Shown here: positions 39,992 through 48,834 of the stretch, piece after piece
Layout of the letters: every line of letters begins with the position of its first letter
Numbering within the stretch: the stretch's first letter is position 1
Origin: Methanobacteriaceae archaeon
GTDB taxonomy: Archaea > Methanobacteriota > Methanobacteria > Methanobacteriales > Methanobacteriaceae
Direction of reading: 5' to 3'
NCBI GenBank assembly: GCA_030016715.1
Contig: JASEJD010000004.1
Coordinates: 1-64,000 of the forward strand
DNA: 64,000 bases
The notes under the pieces: model-generated
What the model was told of the DNA's origin: nothing
The model's database searches: none
The model's input: the letters and a program-made list of their open reading frames with translations, nothing else
Position numbers and translations under genes: made by a program

Positions 39992-40129
39992 CTATTCAAA
40001 CAGTCCCGTTCCAAAGAAACAGTCTATACAGTATCCATCACCACCCATATGATCCAGACAATAACATCGCTCACATATTATGCATCGGTCTATTCCAGGT
40101 TCTCCACAAAAATCACATTCGTCACACAT
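39992..40129 (-). CDS. 45-residue Cys-rich zinc-binding-like protein
   Basis: The frame ATG TGT GAC GAA TGT encodes 45 residues with nine cysteines at 2, 5, 8, 16, 19, 22, 24, 34 and 37, four of them in CxxC spacing (CDEC, CIIC, CIDC and related), plus one His. Such a pattern almost certainly reflects metal binding and is very unlikely in random AT-rich DNA. GGGGA precedes the ATG. It could be a zinc-knuckle regulator or metallothionein-like protein; no family is recognised. Confidence 0.6.
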   Translation of the reverse strand: MCDECDFCGEPGIDRCIICERCYCLDHMGGDGYCIDCFFGTGLFE

Positions 40130-40169
40130 ATAAAATTCCCCATAATAATAAATTATTCACAATTTTGAT

Positions 40170-40466
40170 TTATTGTACAGCTGCAGTATATTGTTGGTAT
40201 TCTTTTATTGTGGATATAGCATAATATCCATTTATGATGGCGAGAATAAACAGCCAAAAAAATCCAAATCCTCCAATAAATTGTATTATTGCTAGAAGCA
40301 GCCATATAACTGCAAATGCAAATACTAACTGAGAACTTTTTGTTAGATAGATGGCTAATGCAAAAGCCAACATCATTATACCTATGGGCAGCGACAATAA
40401 AAGATTAATAACACCCCATAATCCTAAATTTCTAACAGTACGGTTAACAAAATCTGATTCGGATAT
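40170..40466 (-). CDS. Small membrane protein, probable noncanonical start
   Basis: The frame encodes at least 75 residues from a TTG at 40397, with three hydrophobic segments and a C-terminal EYQQYT tail. The frame stays open upstream to 40532. A strong GGGGGG (40474-40479) lies 7 bases before an in-frame ATA at 40466, giving 98 residues (ISESDFVNRTVRNLGLWGV...). The TTG has no ribosome site, and would cut into the first helix. The 98-residue form starting at ATA is therefore proposed; a sequencing error in the start region is the main alternative. Confidence 0.55.
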   Translation of the reverse strand: MSESDFVNRTVRNLGLWGVINLLLSLPIGIMMLAFALAIYLTKSSQLVFAFAVIWLLLAIIQFIGGFGFFWLFILAIINGYYAISTIKEYQQYTAAVQ

Positions 40467-40525
40467 ACAATATCCCCCCTGATTTTTTATAATACCTATA
40501 ACAAAATATATTATAATTCTAAGGA

Positions 40526-40657
40526 TTATTCATCGTCATCCTCGTGGCCATAGTCCACTATGTCCTCAAAATAGTCTTCTGAGTCATAGGCCAGAGGCCC
40601 AAAAGATCTTTTTTTCTTTTTTCTCGATTTAAACAAATCCAATTTACCATATACCAT
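40526..40657 (-). CDS. 43-residue charged small protein
   Basis: The frame ATG GTA TAT GGT to TAA encodes 43 residues: a basic block (KSRKKKKRS) followed by an acidic, aromatic tail (EDYFEDIVDY and EDDDE). AGGGG lies about 9 bases before the ATG. This split of basic and acidic halves suggests interaction with nucleic acid or another protein. No family is recognised. Confidence 0.5.
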   Translation of the reverse strand: MVYGKLDLFKSRKKKKRSFGPLAYDSEDYFEDIVDYGHEDDDE

Positions 40658-41188
40658 AATCTAACCCCTAAAATAATTTTTTTTGTATAATACTTGGAAA
40701 TATACTACCTATATTAATAGTTCTTATATACCATAGTTATAGTATATATTAATAAACTAATGCCATATATAATTAATGTTTATTTTTTAATATTAAACAT
40801 TTATTTATCAACTAATATATATACTACTAAAAGATAAAAATAAATAAATTAGGTTTATACTCAATATAAACCGCAAATAACAAATATAAATAAGCCAGAG
40901 GCCTTTAATATTGTATCCCCAACTTTTTTAATATATAATATTGGTCAGACAGAGATTTGAGATGATATCTACAGAAATCAATGATTTAGAAGATCATATT
41001 TTTTAAAATAGCTATAGACAAAAAAATGAGATTTTCAATAATTTTAGCTAACTGATATTAGTAAATCCTTCATATATAATAAAAAAACGGTTTTTTTATA
41101 GGTTCTATTATAACTGTAAAATCAAGAATTATTCCACAAGGAATATGCCTTTTTTAATTAATTAATTCTATTTAGCATATTTTTAAGA
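40658..41188. other. AT-rich spacer with an imperfect palindrome
   Basis: About 530 bases between two leftward genes. An imperfect 22-bp palindrome ATATACCATAGTTATAGTATAT at 40726-40747 lies about 70 bases before the small charged protein and could be an operator or overlapping promoter. T-runs at about 41094-41098 and elsewhere follow the pattern of the region. No coding frame was supported. Confidence 0.35.
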
Positions 41189-41782
41189 TTAAATTATGGC
41201 CAGCTGCCCTGCTGATGTGATTTCTAATTTATTAGGTTCTATTAAGCCCATTTCACGCAGTTCACGAACATGATTATAGGTCATTCCACGGCTGATACCT
41301 ACTTTTATTGATAGATTTTTAACTGAAGCATTGCCCATATCCAGTTCCTTTAAAATCTGTTTCTTTGTAGTTGAAATACCATAATTTAATTTTGGAATTT
41401 CAACAATCTCATTATCCTCCTCAGTAAGGTATACTATGCGTTCTACTTGTTTGTGACGGGCATAAGATCCAAATAACGCACCTAACGCCTGGGTTTTTCT
41501 TCCTCCACTCACATTTACAATGACCCGATTTTCTTCTGCAGATTCCCTGTCTATGATCTCTGCAGTATCTCTGGCTATTTTTACCACATCATAAACACTA
41601 GTATCCAGAGTATTAATATCGATTATTCTACCCACTGTTTTTCTAAGTGTAACCTCTGATTGCAGTTTTTCATTTTTAGCATCCTTATTCTTTAATAATA
41701 TTAATTTATCCGGAGATAATTTGGTAATAGCTACCATTACCGGTTCTAGTGAATAAAAAGTTGATATTAAAGTTACCTTCAT
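41189..41782 (-). CDS. Csa3-like CARF-HTH transcription regulator, without nearby cas genes
   Basis: A 197-residue protein. The N-terminal domain (about 1-120) is a CARF-type Rossmann fold: [13 protein letters not shown] at the start and the ligand-loop [16 protein letters not shown] (about 89-104), as in Csa3. The C-terminal domain is a winged helix ([19 protein letters not shown] read in parts; [17 protein letters not shown] about 168-184). CARF domains bind cyclic oligoadenylates. No CRISPR array or cas gene lies within the window, so here it probably has another role; it is divergent from the DUF1538/PII cluster, the natural candidate target. Confidence 0.85.
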   Translation of the reverse strand: MKVTLISTFYSLEPVMVAITKLSPDKLILLKNKDAKNEKLQSEVTLRKTVGRIIDINTLDTSVYDVVKIARDTAEIIDRESAEENRVIVNVSGGRKTQALGALFGSYARHKQVERIVYLTEEDNEIVEIPKLNYGISTTKKQILKELDMGNASVKNLSIKVGISRGMTYNHVRELREMGLIEPNKLEITSAGQLAII

Positions 41783-41979
41783 AAATAATACACTCTAAAT
41801 TTTAGTTTTCATCTAATATGTTCATTTTATTTATAAATGATCAAGAGAAATTTTTATATTAAAATCTATATAACTGTTATATCTTATCTTATTTTATAAA
41901 TAGTTTTAAACATCTTTTATTTAATATCATATGAAAAAATATATCATAAATTTAATAAAATAAGAATTTATAAGAAAAT

Positions 41980-42684
41980 ATGAAATTAGATCCCTTTAAA
42001 GATGAATTTGTATCTACTTTGAAATCTTTCGCTCCAGCCATAGCATTGATCTTAATTTTTCAAATATTTATTATAAGAATGGATATGGCTGAATTCATAC
42101 CCATTGTAATTGGACTTGTTTTCACCTTGTTAGGATTTGTAATTTTCATCGAAGGGGCTAAAATGGGACTTTTACCTATGGGTGAACAAATTGGGGCTAC
42201 TTTCATAGAGAGAAAAGCTCTTTTCATGATACTATTATTTGGATTTCTTTTAGGGGTAACTCTGACTATAGCTGAACCAGATGTAAGAATACTCGCCTAT
42301 CAGATTGAAAATGTAGTTCTCATCCTTTTAACCCAACAAGAAATTATTTTTGTAACTGCTCTGGGCCTTGGAATCTTTGCTATCTTGGCGATTTTAAGAA
42401 TTATATTAAATGTGCCCATTAAATATATTCTAATACCTGGATATTCAATCAATTTATTGCTGGCCCTTTTCTCTAACGAAGAATTTCTTACCACTGCCTT
42501 TGATATGGGGGGAGTAACCACTGGCCCTATGACTGTGCCTTTTTTAATTGCCTTCGGAGTAGGTATTGCCTCGGTTTTAGGTGGTAGGGATCGTCTCACA
42601 ACAGGATTTGGATTTATGGCTATAGGATCCATCGGCCCTATAATGGCCCTGCTTATATATGGAATTATAAAAGGAGGGCCATAG
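41980..42684 (+). CDS. DUF1538 membrane protein (copy 1)
   Basis: A 234-residue integral membrane protein of the DUF1538 family with six to seven helices. Family motifs: FIEGAKMGLLPMGEQIG (about 50-66), TIAEPDVRILAYQIE (about 91-105) and FDMGGVTTGPMTVPF (about 170-184). Glycine/threonine-rich re-entrant-like segments suggest a transporter. In bacteria the family is often adjacent to PII-like genes, as here. The solute is unknown. The next gene is a paralogue starting 2 bases after its stop. Confidence 0.85.
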   Translation: MKLDPFKDEFVSTLKSFAPAIALILIFQIFIIRMDMAEFIPIVIGLVFTLLGFVIFIEGAKMGLLPMGEQIGATFIERKALFMILLFGFLLGVTLTIAEPDVRILAYQIENVVLILLTQQEIIFVTALGLGIFAILAILRIILNVPIKYILIPGYSINLLLALFSNEEFLTTAFDMGGVTTGPMTVPFLIAFGVGIASVLGGRDRLTTGFGFMAIGSIGPIMALLIYGIIKGGP

Positions 42685-42685
42685 A

Positions 42686-43396
42686 ATGGATCTTAATTTA
42701 CCCTTAAAAATTTTTATCGAAGTTATTGAAGCAATTATTCCGGTTATAGTGCTTTTTATCTTTTTCCAGATATTTGTACTTAAAAAAGTTCCAGCTAATA
42801 TAAGGAGTATTATTGTAGGTATATTCTTGACCACCATCGGATTTTTCCTCTTCATGCTGGGGGTTCGTCTTAGCCTAATTCCGATGGGTGAGAAGATCGG
42901 AGGGGTTTTATCGGGGACTAATCAGTTACTAGTTATTTTTATTATATTTATAGTTGGCATTATAGTTATTTTTGCTGAACCAGCAGTCAACCTCCTGGCC
43001 TATGAAATTGAGAATGTTTCATCTGGTTTTCTGAGAAAAAAGTATATAACCCCCATAATTGCCTTAGGGGTTGGAGTTTCAATGCTACTTATTATATTAA
43101 GAATATACTTTGAAATTTCCATAGCCTATATCTTAATACCCGGATACATTTTAATGATTATTTTAACTTACCTAGCACCCCCGGATATAGTTCCAATTGC
43201 ATTTGATTCAGGGGCGGTGGCCACCGGTCCGGTAGTGGTTACTTTTGCATTGCCCATCATTACTAGCATAGCTATAAATGTATTGGGTGCTGGATCAGGA
43301 GTTTTTGGCTTGGGCACTATTGGAGTAATAGCCATGTGTCCCATTATTTTCATACTAATATTTGGCATAATACTTAAAAGGAGGATGAAAATTTGA
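42686..43396 (+). CDS. DUF1538 membrane protein (copy 2)
   Basis: A 236-residue paralogue of the gene before it, with the same landmarks: MLGVRLSLIPMGEKIG, FAEPAVNLLAYEIE and FDSGAVATGPVVVTF. The pair probably forms a heterodimer or the two halves of an inverted or tandem transporter; many bacterial relatives carry both copies in one chain. The stop overlaps the PII-like gene by 4 bases, giving a tight three-gene unit. Confidence 0.85.
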   Translation: MDLNLPLKIFIEVIEAIIPVIVLFIFFQIFVLKKVPANIRSIIVGIFLTTIGFFLFMLGVRLSLIPMGEKIGGVLSGTNQLLVIFIIFIVGIIVIFAEPAVNLLAYEIENVSSGFLRKKYITPIIALGVGVSMLLIILRIYFEISIAYILIPGYILMIILTYLAPPDIVPIAFDSGAVATGPVVVTFALPIITSIAINVLGAGSGVFGLGTIGVIAMCPIIFILIFGIILKRRMKI

Positions 43397-43740
43397 GTAA
43401 AAAAGACGAGTTCCAAATAATATTTGCCATCGTCGAAGCTGAAAAAGGAAGTGAAATCCTAAAAAAATCACAAGAGGCTGGAGCTGAAGGTGGAACCGTA
43501 TTTTTTGGCAGAGGAACTGGAATACATGAACATGAAAAGATCCTAGGAATACCTATTGAACCAGCTAAAGAGATAATAATGATCCTGATTAAAAAGTCAC
43601 AAGTAGATCCAGTCCTTGAAGCCATAATGGAGGCTGGTAAACTAGATGAACCTGGAAAAGGTCTTGCATTTGTATTGGATGTTTCCAGAGTAGTGGGTAT
43701 ATGTCACCATAAACATTGTTCTATTGAGGATGAATTCTGA
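43393..43740 (+). CDS. PII-like signalling protein
   Basis: A 115-residue protein of the PII superfamily. The ferredoxin-like fold is read from FQIIFAIVEAEKGSEILKKS (two parts), EGGTVFFGRGTG (about 31-42, T-loop start region) and GLAFVLDVSRVVGI (about 89-102). It lacks the uridylylated Tyr context of GlnK, so it is PII-like rather than a classical GlnB. Overlap with the DUF1538 gene suggests it gates that transporter in response to a nucleotide or other ligand. TTG start. Confidence 0.82.
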   Translation: MSKKDEFQIIFAIVEAEKGSEILKKSQEAGAEGGTVFFGRGTGIHEHEKILGIPIEPAKEIIMILIKKSQVDPVLEAIMEAGKLDEPGKGLAFVLDVSRVVGICHHKHCSIEDEF

Positions 43741-43771
43741 AATTTTTATTTAAAGTTTAATAGGTTTTCTC

Positions 43772-46474
43772 ATGTCTGATAAAATAAAGTGGTATCAAAG
43801 ATCAGTAGATGAAGCTTTTGAAGCTCTAGAAACTAGTCTGGATGGTCTAAGTTCAGATGAGGTTAAAAAAAGATTAGATAAATATGGATACAACGAGCTA
43901 ACCTTTAAAAAGGTTAGTTCTGTTCTAAGATTTTTAAGACAATTTAGAAACCCATTAATATACGTTTTAATTATTGCGGCCGTGGTAACTGCATTTATTG
44001 GTGAATTAATTGACACGGCAGTTATTCTAGGAGTGGTTATTGCCAATACCACCATTGGATTTATCCAGGAAGGTAAAGCCGAATCTTCAATCGAGGCCTT
44101 GGAAAAGATGATGGTGCCTAAATGTAAGGTACTAAGAAATTCTAAGAAAAAAACCATTCTGGTTCGCCAGCTAGTTCCAGGGGACGTGGTAATAATTGAA
44201 AGCGGTGATCAGGTCCCGGCAGATCTGCGACTTTTCCAAGCCAATAATTTACATTCTGATGAAGCAGCACTAACTGGAGAGTCTGTGCCAGTATCTAAGA
44301 GTATTGAGGAAATTTCTGAACCAGATTTAGCACCTGCTGATCAAAAATGCATGGCCTTCAGCGGTACTTTTATAACAGAAGGTTCTGGAAGGGGAGTTGT
44401 TGTTGCCACGGGTAAAAATACAGAAATGGGTAAAATTGCAGAAATCATGGAAGAAACACATAAAATAATGACTCCCCTTATGAAAAAGATGGAGAGATTC
44501 ACCGAGATAATTGTGGTTGCCATAATTTTCATTGCATTTCTTAATTTTGTTTTATCATTATGGTTTGGATATGGATTTATTTATTCTTTTATGGCATCAT
44601 CATCCCTAGCAGTAGCAGCAATACCTGAAGGTCTGCCTGCAGTGCTTACTGTTACCTTAGCTCTAGGTGTAAGGACTATGGCAGATAGTAACGCTTTAAT
44701 TAGAAAATTGCCCTCGGTGGAGACCTTGGGAAGGGCTACGGTAATTTGCTCAGATAAGACTGGCACCCTTACCAAAAACCAGATGACTGTAGTCCAGATC
44801 TATTGTGGAGATAAAAGTTACCAGGTAAGTGGAAGCGGATATAAACCAAAAGGAGAATTTTTAGTTAATGATGGGGCTGTTAATTTAGATGATGAACCTT
44901 CAGAATTAAAGGAAACATTAAAATCGGGTTTACTATGTAACAATGCTTCTTTAGTTGAAAAAAATGGACGATTCAAAGTTATAGGAGATCCTACCGAGGG
45001 TGCTTTGATAGTTTCTGCTTTTAAAGCTGGTATAACTGATGATAGCATAAGATTAGATGAAATTCCCTTCCAATCAAGCACCAGATTCATGGCCACCCTA
45101 AATAAGGGAGAAAAAGATAATATTATCTATGTTAAAGGTTCACCAGAGAAGATATTGGAGTTATCTAAAAATCAGTTGAAAAATGGAAAGATCCATGAAA
45201 TTGAATATGATAAAATATCAGCTATGGCGGAAAAAATGGCTGGAAATGCATTAAGAGTGCTTGGATTTGGATACAAAGTAGTGAATGAAAATAAAAAAGA
45301 GATCAAAAAAGATGATATTGAAGGAATAACCTTTTTAGGTCTGCAGGGAATGATTGATCCTCCCCGGGAAGAAGTGATAGACGCCATAAAAACCGCTGCA
45401 AAAGCTGGGGTAAGAACTGTAATGATCACAGGAGATCATGCTGTAACTGCGAAAGCTATTGCGAAACAGTTAGGAATAGGTATAAACGAGGATAAAGTTA
45501 TTACTGGAAAAGAAATATCTGCTATGAGTCAGGAAGAGCTCCGTAGCTTGGTGGATAAAGTTTCAGTTTATGCCCGGGTTTCTCCGGAACATAAATACCA
45601 GATCACAAGCCAACTACAGAAGAAGGGAGAAATTGTTGGAGTCACTGGAGATGGGGTTAATGATGCACCGGCATTGAAAGCTGCGGATATTGGCATAGCC
45701 ATGGGAATAACTGGTACTGATGTAAGTAAAGAAGCATCAGACATGGTTCTTGCTGATGATAACTTTGCCAGTATTGTGAAAGCTATAGAAGAAGGAAGAT
45801 ATATCTTTGAAAATATTCGCAAAGTGATATTATATGCCCTAGCAGCCAATGGAGGACAATCACTTATTATATTAAGTGCAGTTATTCTGGCCCCTTTCTC
45901 AATGCTTTTCGTGGTAAGTCTTCCCTTAGAGCCAGTTCAGATTTTGTGGATAAATCTATTTGACTCTATATTCTTAGCCCTCCCCCTAATTAAGGAACCC
46001 AAAGAAAAAGGTCTTCTAAAATATCCTCCCACTGATTCTAAGGATGAAATCGTAAACCCTCTATTCATAAAAAAGGTTGGAATTGTTTCATTAGCCATGG
46101 CAGGAGCCGGTTTATCCATATTTTATCTTTTTGGTTCGCCAGGCATTTCTCCACTGGTAGATGAGTTAATTATAAGGCAAGCTCAAACTGCAGCTTTTGC
46201 TACTGTTATATTAGTCCATGTCTTTTATCTTATTACTGCCAGATCCATTTATGACTCAGCATTCTCTTTCAGTCCTTTTTCCAATAAATGGTCCCTGGCG
46301 GGTATTGGAATTGTTTTAATATCTTTAGTAATGATAATATATCTTGAACCTTTAGAGTTTATTTTCAGAACCGCAGCATTCCCCATGGAATGGTGGATTC
46401 CAATAATTCTTTTTGCACTTCCAGGATTCTTTTTAATAGAAATTGAAAAGTTTCTAAGCAAATTGGGAAAATAG
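43772..46474 (+). CDS. P-type cation-transporting ATPase (P2 type)
   Basis: A 900-residue pump. The actuator motif is TGESVP, the phosphorylation site CSDKTGTLTKNQ has Asp328, and MITGDHAVTAKAIA and VTGDGVNDAPALK complete the P domain. Helix 4 has AVAAIPEGLPAVLT, as in Ca2+/Na+,K+/H+ pumps. Helices 5 and 6 (ALAANGGQSL; WINLFDSIFLALPL) lack some of the calcium ligands of SERCA, so the ion is uncertain (Ca2+, Mn2+ or H+). It lies 31 bases after the PII-like gene and could be part of the same transcript. Confidence 0.92.
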   Translation: MSDKIKWYQRSVDEAFEALETSLDGLSSDEVKKRLDKYGYNELTFKKVSSVLRFLRQFRNPLIYVLIIAAVVTAFIGELIDTAVILGVVIANTTIGFIQEGKAESSIEALEKMMVPKCKVLRNSKKKTILVRQLVPGDVVIIESGDQVPADLRLFQANNLHSDEAALTGESVPVSKSIEEISEPDLAPADQKCMAFSGTFITEGSGRGVVVATGKNTEMGKIAEIMEETHKIMTPLMKKMERFTEIIVVAIIFIAFLNFVLSLWFGYGFIYSFMASSSLAVAAIPEGLPAVLTVTLALGVRTMADSNALIRKLPSVETLGRATVICSDKTGTLTKNQMTVVQIYCGDKSYQVSGSGYKPKGEFLVNDGAVNLDDEPSELKETLKSGLLCNNASLVEKNGRFKVIGDPTEGALIVSAFKAGITDDSIRLDEIPFQSSTRFMATLNKGEKDNIIYVKGSPEKILELSKNQLKNGKIHEIEYDKISAMAEKMAGNALRVLGFGYKVVNENKKEIKKDDIEGITFLGLQGMIDPPREEVIDAIKTAAKAGVRTVMITGDHAVTAKAIAKQLGIGINEDKVITGKEISAMSQEELRSLVDKVSVYARVSPEHKYQITSQLQKKGEIVGVTGDGVNDAPALKAADIGIAMGITGTDVSKEASDMVLADDNFASIVKAIEEGRYIFENIRKVILYALAANGGQSLIILSAVILAPFSMLFVVSLPLEPVQILWINLFDSIFLALPLIKEPKEKGLLKYPPTDSKDEIVNPLFIKKVGIVSLAMAGAGLSIFYLFGSPGISPLVDELIIRQAQTAAFATVILVHVFYLITARSIYDSAFSFSPFSNKWSLAGIGIVLISLVMIIYLEPLEFIFRTAAFPMEWWIPIILFALPGFFLIEIEKFLSKLGK

Positions 46475-46534
46475 TCTCTAGCTAATTCCAATCATAAACC
46501 CAGCTGAGGATTATAGACACTTTTGGATAAATAC

Positions 46535-48283
46535 TCACTTAGTATCCCCCTTCAAAGGAGTAACAAAAAATCCATCAGTATCTGCATAGACCACTTCAAA
46601 ACCATATTTTTCAGCTTCATTCATTGTTTCTATTAAATAATTTCTTCCCCATGCTGTAATTGCCTCTGAAGCCTCTACACAATACCAACGATACTGCGGA
46701 TGATTATATAACCCATAAATTGTAGCGATTAATGTTTTAATTGCTTCTTGTTTAAAGTTTAAAATTTGCTTTTCCTCAGGATCTACGGATTCTTTCAGCC
46801 TAGATTTAATACTTATACGTTCATTTAAAAGTATAGATGTTACTTTTGGAATAAAACCTTTAGGTTCTCTTTTGAATTTATATCCAAATTCAGGTGCAAC
46901 ATGACATGTATCTTTATCACCCTCTTTAGAAAGGGTTTCTGGAGAAATATTTTTCGCTATTATTATACTAGGGTAAAGACTCCTAAAATCGAAGTAAAAA
47001 ATATTTTCATGCAAACCTTTTAATGGTTCTTCCACATATCCCCCTACAACATTTCTTTCAAACTTTCCTGGTTCATTTGGACAGATAAGACCAAACTCAT
47101 ACGATTTACGTATTAAATACCACTTCACCTGAGTACCGGTTCCTCTTCTGACAATCTCAAATAAAGGTTGTCCCACAATTCTAGATAGTTCAATAGTCAT
47201 GGGCAGTATTCTCTCCCCTATTTTTGTAATAGCCATAACATCTTCAAGAGAATATCTAAAAAGTTTCTCTCTTCTTTCACCACCATCAATCCAACAATTA
47301 TAAATTTCTGGTGCAGATATATCGATTTTGTCTTCACCAAAAAGTTTTAAATAAACATTGTGGATCGTATGGCTGTTCAATTGAATATATCGGCGAACAA
47401 TACGATATAAATCTACATGAACGCGTCCTTTGACCACTGCTGCTTTTTTTGGAACCCCTATAAATTTGAGCATTGAACCATCCGTTCCTAGGTCGAGTGA
47501 GACATTTAATTTATCCGCCCTACCTTTAATATAAGGAAAGTCAAACTTGTCTGAGTTGTAACCTGTGATTATGTCTGGATTTTCAGATTTAATAGTTTCA
47601 ACAAATTTATTTAATAATTCCATTTCTGTTGAAACTGTTTCTGTAAAATCATTTGAGGATTTTCCAGTTGATAATATCCTTTGAAAACCCTGGTTACTGG
47701 CGAAGCTAATCATGATTATGGGATCTTTGCTAACTTCCGGCAAACCTTCAGAACTAAAGGCTTCAATTTTGAAGCTTAAAATGTTAAACCTATGCCAACC
47801 CGATTTAATTTGTTTAGGTTCATTTTTTAATTCAATTATAAGTGCTTTATCAGAACTGGGTCGTTTTAAAAGTTTACCATTCACTTCAACTTCAGACATT
47901 GGAAATAAACCTTTATCAATCAGATATCTAAGAGAAAGTGCTATATCAAATTCTCTAATATCTTTTACAGATTTTAATTTAACTATTTCTTTCTTTAATT
48001 TAAGCATTTCACGTGGATGTTCAATTGTTACTTTTAAAAAATCTTTAAATTCTAAATTATCAATTTTACGTTCTTTTTCTATTTTTAAAAATTTAAATTG
48101 CTCTAAATCATCTATACACTTATCAAAATCCTCAGGTATAACATAAAAGTAAGGATAAAAGTTTTTATCTAAAACTATTAGGGATTTATTCTCATCTGGA
48201 ATTTTTCCAAATAATCGTATGATGGGTTTACCTTGCTTGGTAATATAATCAATATCAAGTAATATGAACCTTTTAACCAACAT
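46535..48283 (-). CDS. polB1: Split family B DNA polymerase, large (N-terminal) subunit, with altered motifs
   Basis: A 582-residue protein. It is the N-terminal part of a PolB that ends just after motif C, as in the known two-polypeptide polymerase of Methanothermobacter; the thumb part must be encoded elsewhere. Motif [10 protein letters not shown] (about 432-440) and motif C YADTDGFF (about 566-573) are intact. Exo[10 protein letters not shown] and ExoIII YSLEDV are kept. But the ExoI motif reads SFKIEAF with Lys172 where Asp is expected, and motif B reads KTLIATIYG with Ala520 where an Asn is normal. These changes may lower proofreading or change catalysis. It is not a truncated pseudogene: the frame is long and clean. 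Confidence 0.88.
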   Translation of the reverse strand: MLVKRFILLDIDYITKQGKPIIRLFGKIPDENKSLIVLDKNFYPYFYVIPEDFDKCIDDLEQFKFLKIEKERKIDNLEFKDFLKVTIEHPREMLKLKKEIVKLKSVKDIREFDIALSLRYLIDKGLFPMSEVEVNGKLLKRPSSDKALIIELKNEPKQIKSGWHRFNILSFKIEAFSSEGLPEVSKDPIIMISFASNQGFQRILSTGKSSNDFTETVSTEMELLNKFVETIKSENPDIITGYNSDKFDFPYIKGRADKLNVSLDLGTDGSMLKFIGVPKKAAVVKGRVHVDLYRIVRRYIQLNSHTIHNVYLKLFGEDKIDISAPEIYNCWIDGGERREKLFRYSLEDVMAITKIGERILPMTIELSRIVGQPLFEIVRRGTGTQVKWYLIRKSYEFGLICPNEPGKFERNVVGGYVEEPLKGLHENIFYFDFRSLYPSIIIAKNISPETLSKEGDKDTCHVAPEFGYKFKREPKGFIPKVTSILLNERISIKSRLKESVDPEEKQILNFKQEAIKTLIATIYGLYNHPQYRWYCVEASEAITAWGRNYLIETMNEAEKYGFEVVYADTDGFFVTPLKGDTK

Positions 48284-48331
48284 AACAGAGTTTCCATATT
48301 TATTTAGTTAAAACAGATTTATTAATACTTA

Positions 48332-48820
48332 TTATAATTTTTTATTACCTTCAGTATCCTTAAATTTCTGTTTAGCACGTGAAAAATTCCGATTAGCTTC
48401 GTTAATTATCTCCATCAAATTATTGTATTTCATCTCAGGGGTAATCACAGGAATTTGTACATCACATCGTCTCATATCACTGGTGTATGAAGATCTTTTT
48501 TTCTTATATTTTGGATCTAAAGATGATATGTAATGATAGGGAGAATTTGATGTTTTTTTAGAATCAAAAATGTGTTCTAACTCTTCCTTAATATTATTAA
48601 GTACACCTAATGCCAGATTAAGCTCGTTTATGCTGATGGAGTTTCCCTTCATCTCCCAGTAATCAATCTGGTATAAACCATCTATATATTCCTTAATATC
48701 ACTATGCCATTTTATAAAGTCCTTGCTAGGAAAAACCATTAAATCTTTATTTTTCAGGAATAATTGTGGTTTATATAACAATATTTTCTTTTCATCCATA
48801 ATACCATAAGTGTAACGCAT
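48332..48820 (-). CDS. Unknown protein upstream of PolB1 (A)
   Basis: A 162-residue protein I do not recognise. It begins MRYTYGIMDEKKILLYKPQ and is rich in Lys, Asp and Tyr. A predicted helical middle (about 60-95, NELNLALGVLNNIKEELEHIF read in parts) and a basic segment (KYKKKRSSYTSDMRRCD) are visible. No signal peptide or membrane helix. The ATG at 48820 has AAAGGGG 6 bases upstream; the earlier TTG is less good. It lies 48 bases upstream of polB1 on the same strand and may be cotranscribed. Function unknown. Confidence 0.6.
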   Translation of the reverse strand: MRYTYGIMDEKKILLYKPQLFLKNKDLMVFPSKDFIKWHSDIKEYIDGLYQIDYWEMKGNSISINELNLALGVLNNIKEELEHIFDSKKTSNSPYHYISSLDPKYKKKRSSYTSDMRRCDVQIPVITPEMKYNNLMEIINEANRNFSRAKQKFKDTEGNKKL

Positions 48821-48834
48821 ACCCAACCCCTTTG

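Noticed and set aside
40726-40747. Palindrome as a definite operator
   Set aside because: It is imperfect and made mostly of A/T in an A/T-rich spacer, so chance cannot be excluded; mentioned only in the spacer entry.
41189-41782. CRISPR locus implied by the Csa3-like gene
   Set aside because: No direct-repeat array and no cas gene could be found in the window.
46535-48283. DNA polymerase B as a truncated pseudogene
   Set aside because: The end after motif C matches the natural split form of Methanothermobacter, and the frame has no stops or shifts.
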